Positions 59,921-64,000 of a stretch of 64,000 bases of DNA are shown here, one piece after another (position 1 is the stretch's first letter; each line of letters starts with the position of its first letter). The DNA is from Flavobacterium crocinum (lineage in GTDB: Bacteria > Bacteroidota > Bacteroidia > Flavobacteriales > Flavobacteriaceae): NCBI RefSeq assembly GCF_003122385.1, contig NZ_CP029255.1, positions 62,001 to 126,000 on the forward strand, in the 5' to 3' direction. Made by a program: the position numbers and the translations under genes. The notes beneath the pieces were generated by a model. The model did no database searches. It saw only the letters and a list, made by a program, of their open reading frames with translations, and was not told the DNA's origin.

Positions 59921-61612
59921 TTATTTTTGTTGACTTCTAAAAAAATGAGTTTCAAAGATAGCAGTATTTCCTACATTATCAACAACTTCAACTTTTAAAT
60001 CATTTGGCCCTTCATTCAGTAAAGCATCGTCAAAAACATGCGTAATTCTTCTGGCTTTGTTTTCATATTCGAACAAAACCCAGTTTCCGTTAATATAGCC
60101 GTTATAAGATTTTATTCCTGATAACGAATCACCAATTGTAAGATCAATCCTCTTTTGATCACTTATCCATTTGTCCTGAATTGGTTTTGCAATTTTAATA
60201 ACTGGCGGAATAGTATCCAAAACCAAACCGTATGTCCCTAAAATTTTAGCTTTGGCTGTAAAAACATCACCTTTCCTTATAGTGCCGTTATGACTTGTTC
60301 CTCTTCCGATATACAATTTATCTCTTAAATTTTCGGGATAAGAATCGTCTTTTATTGTTATGGTGAAATTGGAATGAACCGGAACGGTATCGTCGTGAAT
60401 GTAAAGTTTTTTATTTCGAACATCAAAGTTCATCTTAAAATCTTCATAGAAAGTTCCGGCCGGAAAAAACACCGACATATTGTCTTTTTCAAAATTAGAA
60501 TCTTTGTTGTATCGAACAAAATATGGAGCTGTAACGGGTTCTGAATCTACAATTGGAGTTACACTGTCAAACTCAATAGGAACAGTAACTGTTCTTAAAT
60601 TCCCAAAATAATCCGAAACTTCTATTCTATAAGTCGAAGTCAGATTCGGTTCTGTTTTTATAATACCGCGAAGTGAATCTGTTTTAATAATACTTAAAGC
60701 AAAAGGCGTTTTCATGAAAAGCTTCTGCACGCGCTGACTCGTTTTTTTATATCTTGAATAATCAATAAATGCATTGATGTAACGCATTTCATCAAAAGAA
60801 TAAGTATTGAACTGATAATTATAATTTGGATCTCCGTTTAAAAAACTGGTCACATTAAAGACACCGTTTTTGTTATAGGAAACATCATCGGTATCTATCG
60901 CATTGATTCCGAAACCAATTTTTCCGTTTGCTTTTACTTTTGATGCTAAATAATTCCCATCTTTTTGAAGTGTCATTGTTAATAACAAAGGCTGTTTAGA
61001 CTGATTGACAGTTGCATTATCCAGAGGATAAACATAAAGACTGGACAACGTTGGTTTTTTGGTATCTTTTATATTTTGGTCAAAGCCAAAGAAAATCGGA
61101 TTGATTACAAATTCGGTTTTAGTATCGCGAATTTCAAAATGAAGATGTGGTCCTTCAGATGAACCCGTATTTCCTGACAAACCTATAATTTGCCCTTTAG
61201 TAACCGGAATTTCATCCGGCTTTGGAAACATTTCGATTTCATAGGCTTTCTCTCTGTAATGCGTCGCCTTTACATAATCTAAAATAGCTCCAACAGGAGT
61301 CTGTAAATGCCCATAAACAGAAGTATAACCGTTTGGATGTGTGATGTAAATACATTTACCGTTTCCAAAAGTCGAAATCTTAATTCTCGACACATAACCA
61401 TCTGCAATTGCGTGTACGCTCAAACCTTCTCTCTGATTGGTTTTTAAATCAAAACCAGCATGAAAATGATTTGGTCGTAACTCTCCGAAATTACCGGAAA
61501 GCTGCATCGGGATATCAAGCGGAGGACGGAAATAATCTTTAGGATATTGCGTTTGAGCAAATAGAAAATTACAAATCAAAAGGGTAAGTACAGAAAATCT
61601 CATAAGCAACAT
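59921..61612 (-). CDS. M23-family metallopeptidase, secreted
   Basis: Protein of 563 residues from the ATG at 61612 (MLLMRFSVL); alternatives are 61630 and 61603. A signal peptide ends CNFLFAQ. The LytM/M23 domain (about 35-175) has the zinc ligands HFHAGFDLKT, GYVSRIKISTFGNGKCIYIT, HGHLQTP-type VYGHLQTPVGAI and GPHLHFEIRDTKT. A long beta-rich C-terminal region (180-563) has no assigned domain. It probably cleaves peptidoglycan cross-bridges or acts as an envelope scaffold. The partner TonB receptor gene follows directly. Confidence 0.88.
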   Translation of the reverse strand: MLLMRFSVLTLLICNFLFAQTQYPKDYFRPPLDIPMQLSGNFGELRPNHFHAGFDLKTNQREGLSVHAIADGYVSRIKISTFGNGKCIYITHPNGYTSVYGHLQTPVGAILDYVKATHYREKAYEIEMFPKPDEIPVTKGQIIGLSGNTGSSEGPHLHFEIRDTKTEFVINPIFFGFDQNIKDTKKPTLSSLYVYPLDNATVNQSKQPLLLTMTLQKDGNYLASKVKANGKIGFGINAIDTDDVSYNKNGVFNVTSFLNGDPNYNYQFNTYSFDEMRYINAFIDYSRYKKTSQRVQKLFMKTPFALSIIKTDSLRGIIKTEPNLTSTYRIEVSDYFGNLRTVTVPIEFDSVTPIVDSEPVTAPYFVRYNKDSNFEKDNMSVFFPAGTFYEDFKMNFDVRNKKLYIHDDTVPVHSNFTITIKDDSYPENLRDKLYIGRGTSHNGTIRKGDVFTAKAKILGTYGLVLDTIPPVIKIAKPIQDKWISDQKRIDLTIGDSLSGIKSYNGYINGNWVLFEYENKARRITHVFDDALLNEGPNDLKVEVVDNVGNTAIFETHFFRSQQK

Positions 61613-61701
61613 TTTTGCTAATATAAGCAAAAATCAACCAAAAAAAGCAAGTAAAAAACTACAAAAAATACAATTAACTGAAAAACATTGATTTATCTAT
61701 T

Positions 61702-61735
61702 TTAATGCAAAAAAATCGATAAAAAATTGCATTAA
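61702..61735. promoter_or_regulatory. Palindrome overlapping the zapB-like promoter
   Basis: TTAATGCAA (61702-61710) and TTGCATTAA (61727-61735) are perfect inverted repeats. The right half overlaps the likely upstream promoter element, so an operator for the division genes is plausible. Confidence 0.55.
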
Positions 61736-61756
61736 TAAAAAGGAATATTAACTTTG
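61727..61756 (+). promoter_or_regulatory. Bacteroidota promoter of the zapB-zapA unit
   Basis: TTG at 61727-61729 and TAACTTTG at 61749-61756 with a 19-base spacer, 28 bases before the ATG at 61785. The -7 element matches TAnnTTTG. Confidence 0.7.
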
Positions 61757-61784
61757 TAGGATTAAGTAATGAATAGGATGTATA

Positions 61785-62075
61785 ATGAGTGTAATTGCAG
61801 AAATAATTGATACTCTTGAATATAAAGTCGAAAAGCTTTTTGAAAAATCAAAAGGTTTGGAGAAAAATAATCAGGTATTGCGATTAGAACTAGCCAAAGC
61901 TGCGCAAATTATCCAGAAACAATCTGAAGAAATTGAAGCTTTGAATAAGCAAAATGAGACACTTAAGATAGCCAATTCGTTACTTGGCAGCGACAATAAC
62001 AAGAGAGAGACAAAGCTTAAAATAAATTCATTAATTCGCGAAATCGATTACTGCATAGCACAACTATCAGATTAG
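61785..62075 (+). CDS. Small coiled-coil protein, ZapB-like
   Basis: Protein of 96 residues, almost wholly alpha-helical: a coiled coil from about residue 5 to 68 (LEYKVEKLFEKSKGLEKNNQ, VLRLELAKAAQIIQKQSEEI) and a conserved C-terminal helix KINSLIREIDYCIAQLSD. It precedes zapA by 4 bases in the same operon, as ZapB-like partners do, so a role in bundling FtsZ filaments at mid-cell is likely. It is not a clear sequence ortholog of E. coli ZapB. Confidence 0.8.
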   Translation: MSVIAEIIDTLEYKVEKLFEKSKGLEKNNQVLRLELAKAAQIIQKQSEEIEALNKQNETLKIANSLLGSDNNKRETKLKINSLIREIDYCIAQLSD

Positions 62076-62079
62076 TAAT

Positions 62080-62373
62080 ATGGACGGAAAGCTTAAAATT
62101 AAAATATCAATTGCCGATCGTGTTTACCCGTTAACGGTTGAACCAACTCAGGAAGAAGGACTTAGAAGTGCTTCAAAAAAAATTGATGCTATGATAAAGC
62201 AATTCGAAGAAAATTATGCGGTTCGTGACAAACAAGATGTTCTGGCTATGTGCGCATTACAATTCGCATCGCAGGTAGAACAAAAACAAATTGATAACGC
62301 AATCGATGGAGAAGAAACTATCGAAAGAATTAAAAGATTAAACACGCTTTTAGATCAATATCTCGAAAATTAA
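62080..62373 (+). CDS. zapA: Cell division protein ZapA
   Basis: ZapA-family protein of 97 residues that binds FtsZ and promotes filament bundling. The N-terminal part (KLKIKISIADRVYPLTVEPT, QEEGLRSASKKIDAMIKQFE) is the FtsZ-interacting globular domain and the C-terminal half (CALQFASQVEQKQIDNAIDG, EETIERIKRLNTLLDQYLEN) is the coiled-coil dimerisation helix. Length is normal. A 6S-like RNA follows immediately, as in other bacteria where ssrS lies beside zapA. Confidence 0.93.
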   Translation: MDGKLKIKISIADRVYPLTVEPTQEEGLRSASKKIDAMIKQFEENYAVRDKQDVLAMCALQFASQVEQKQIDNAIDGEETIERIKRLNTLLDQYLEN

Positions 62374-62394
62374 ACGTTCTTTACAAAAACTAAG

Positions 62395-62562
62395 ATACTG
62401 CCTACATTAGTTCACAATTGGTAAACTCAACACTAACAATTTAGAATGAGCAAATCGTCGCTACTATAGTATGCCCTCCTTTTGGCTGGGAAACTTGAAC
62501 AGTGAGTTAGCTCAAAACTTGTCTTTACGAGTTTATACAAGCAATTAATGTAGGCTTTTTTT
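62395..62562 (+). ncRNA. ssrS: 6S RNA, flavobacterial type (6S-Flavo)
   Basis: The terminal helix is visible: GCCTACATTA (62400-62409) pairs with TAATGTAGGC (62546-62555), followed by a T-run. The central part contains CAACACTAACAATTTAGAAT, GCCCTCCTTTTGGCTGGG and GAGTTAGCTC, consistent with the long bubble-and-stem shape of 6S RNA, which mimics an open promoter and binds RNA polymerase. Location between zapA and rny matches the flavobacterial 6S family. Ends are approximate. Confidence 0.85.
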
Positions 62563-62582
62563 ATATATAAACCCTAACAAAC

Positions 62583-64000
62583 ATGGACATCATAACGATC
62601 ATTATTGGTATTGTAGGTATTGCGGCAGGTTTTGCAATAGCTAAAATTATCGAGAAAAGTAATATTTCAAACCTCATCAAAAACGCTAAAAAAGAAGCTG
62701 CTTCAATCCTAAAAGACGCTAATTTAGAAGCCGAAAACATTAAAAAAGATAAAATCCTTCAGGCAAAAGAGCGTTTTATCGAATTGAAATCGGAACACGA
62801 ACAAGTTATTTTAGCACGCGATAAAAAAGTAGCTGAAGTAGAAAAACGCGTTCGCGACAAAGAATCTCAGGTTTCAAACGAACTTTCTAAAGCTAAAAAA
62901 GTCAATGACGATTTTGAAGCTAAAACTGCTGAGTACAACAATAAAATTGAGGTTTTAGACAAAAAACAGGCTGAAGTTGACAAACTTCACAAAAGCCAGT
63001 TACAGCAATTAGAAGTAATTTCCGGTCTTTCTGCTGAAGAAGCAAAAGAGCAATTAGTGGAAGGTTTAAAAGCAGAAGCTAAAACTAAAGCCATGTCTCA
63101 CATTCAGGAAACTATTGAAGAGGCTAAACTTACTGCGCAACAAGAAGCGAAGAAAATCATCATTAATACTATTCAGAGAGTTGGAACTGAAGAAGCGGTT
63201 GAAAACTGTGTTTCTGTTTTCAACATTGAATCTGATGATGTAAAAGGTAGAATTATTGGACGTGAAGGACGTAACATTAGAGCGCTTGAAGCAGCTACGG
63301 GAGTTGAAATCATTGTTGACGATACACCGGAAGCAATCATTCTTTCTTGTTTTGATCCTGTTCGTAGAGAGATTGCTCGTTTGTCTTTACACAAATTAGT
63401 AACTGACGGACGTATTCACCCTGCAAGAATTGAAGAAGTTGTTGCTAAAACAGCAAAACAAATCGATGACGAAATTATCGAAGTTGGAAAACGTACGGTA
63501 ATCGACTTAGGAATTCACGGTTTACATCCTGAATTGATTAAAGTTGTTGGTAGAATGAAATACCGTTCTTCTTACGGACAAAATTTATTACAGCACTCAA
63601 GAGAGGTTTCTAAACTTTGCGGTATCATGGCTGCAGAATTAGGACTAAACGTGAAATTGGCAAAAAGAGCTGGTTTATTACACGATATCGGAAAAGTGCC
63701 GGATACAGAAAGTGATTTACCACACGCATTATTGGGTATGCAATGGGCTGAGAAATACGGTGAAAAAGAAGAAGTATGCAACGCGATTGGAGCACACCAC
63801 GACGAGATTGAAATGAAATCATTACTTTCTCCGATTATCCAAGTTTGTGATGCTATTTCTGGAGCTAGACCAGGCGCTAGACGTCAAGTTTTAGATTCTT
63901 ATATCCAACGTCTGAAAGATCTTGAAGATGTAGCTTACGGATTCAGCGGAGTTAAAAATGCTTATGCAATCCAAGCGGGTAGAGAACTTCGTGTAATTGT
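62583..64000 (+). CDS. rny: Ribonuclease Y, 5' part (continues beyond window)
   Basis: Endoribonuclease Y, a membrane-bound initiator of mRNA decay. The visible 472 residues begin [20 protein letters not shown] (membrane anchor), then a coiled coil (about 25-180), a KH domain (about 210-275, [20 protein letters not shown]) and the HD domain with [33 protein letters not shown]. The frame is open to the last base, so the C-terminus lies outside. Full-length Rny is about 520 residues, so only the last ~50 are missing. Confidence 0.96.
   Translation, partial: MDIITIIIGIVGIAAGFAIAKIIEKSNISNLIKNAKKEAASILKDANLEAENIKKDKILQAKERFIELKSEHEQVILARDKKVAEVEKRVRDKESQVSNELSKAKKVNDDFEAKTAEYNNKIEVLDKKQAEVDKLHKSQLQQLEVISGLSAEEAKEQLVEGLKAEAKTKAMSHIQETIEEAKLTAQQEAKKIIINTIQRVGTEEAVENCVSVFNIESDDVKGRIIGREGRNIRALEAATGVEIIVDDTPEAIILSCFDPVRREIARLSLHKLVTDGRIHPARIEEVVAKTAKQIDDEIIEVGKRTVIDLGIHGLHPELIKVVGRMKYRSSYGQNLLQHSREVSKLCGIMAAELGLNVKLAKRAGLLHDIGKVPDTESDLPHALLGMQWAEKYGEKEEVCNAIGAHHDEIEMKSLLSPIIQVCDAISGARPGARRQVLDSYIQRLKDLEDVAYGFSGVKNAYAIQAGRELRVI

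Overview
This window looks like a chromosomal segment of a Flavobacterium-type member of the Bacteroidota. The evidence is its AT-rich composition, promoter elements of the TAnnTTTG type, a type IX secretion (T9SS) C-terminal sorting domain, TonB-dependent receptors, a CrtB/CrtZ carotenoid pair, a CarB that ends without the usual C-terminal regulatory domain, and a 6S-like RNA between zapA and rny. I see no rRNA, tRNA, prophage or CRISPR array. Most genes are ordinary core genes. The accessory signal lies in repeats and small selfish-looking insertions.

Layout. 0-10 kb: the end of crtB, then crtZ, an SRPBCC protein, a photolyase, a convergent AarF-kinase/TetR pair, a TIGR01777 epimerase, YceI, VOC and thioesterase proteins, and rmuC. 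10-18 kb: a PrcB-like lipoprotein, an ECF sigma factor overlapping an unusual membrane-anchored anti-sigma/beta-barrel protein, MepB, and a large T9SS-exported nuclease. 18-21 kb: an SDR, two small proteins, an RluE-type pseudouridine synthase and TrmL. 21-33 kb: a cobalamin locus with an ABC importer (D, C and F on the minus strand), cobU, a BluB-CobT fusion, cobS, cobC, a cobalamin riboswitch, a BtuB-like receptor and a BtuG-like surface lipoprotein. 33-37 kb: an S41 protease, and a second ECF sigma/anti-sigma set with two DUF4252 proteins and a YiaA/B protein. 37-41 kb: a duplicated carB 3' end flanking a broken small gene, then carB and rpmH. 41-50 kb: a TPR protein, a hydrolase, a GNAT protein, a DASS transporter with its porin, an ABC-F protein, a PepSY-like protein, a Bacteroidota-type GlmU and L31. 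50-64 kb: DUF4199 with a GT2 glycosyltransferase, a phosphohexomutase, an MsbA-like exporter, DUF2971, an EF-hand-like lipoprotein, a TonB receptor with an M23 peptidase, a ZapB-like protein with ZapA, 6S RNA and the start of rny.

How the genes work together. The B12 genes form a salvage and remodelling route. BtuG/BtuB capture and import corrinoids across the outer membrane under riboswitch control, and the ABC importer moves them inward. CobU activates cobinamide, BluB makes dimethylbenzimidazole, CobT and CobC activate it, and CobS joins the two halves. No corrin-ring synthesis gene is visible. Two repeat-associated single-gene insertions interrupt this locus: a GxxExxY (PDDEXK-like) gene inside long inverted repeats between the permease and ATPase genes, and a RAYT transposase with a REP-like palindrome between bluB-cobT and cobS.

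The least explained items are the GxxExxY inverted-repeat element, whose arms recur around two gene-free copies elsewhere in the window; the carB 3'-end duplication, which looks like an integration scar; and the sigma factor paired with a protein that seems to link an inner-membrane anchor to an outer-membrane-like barrel.
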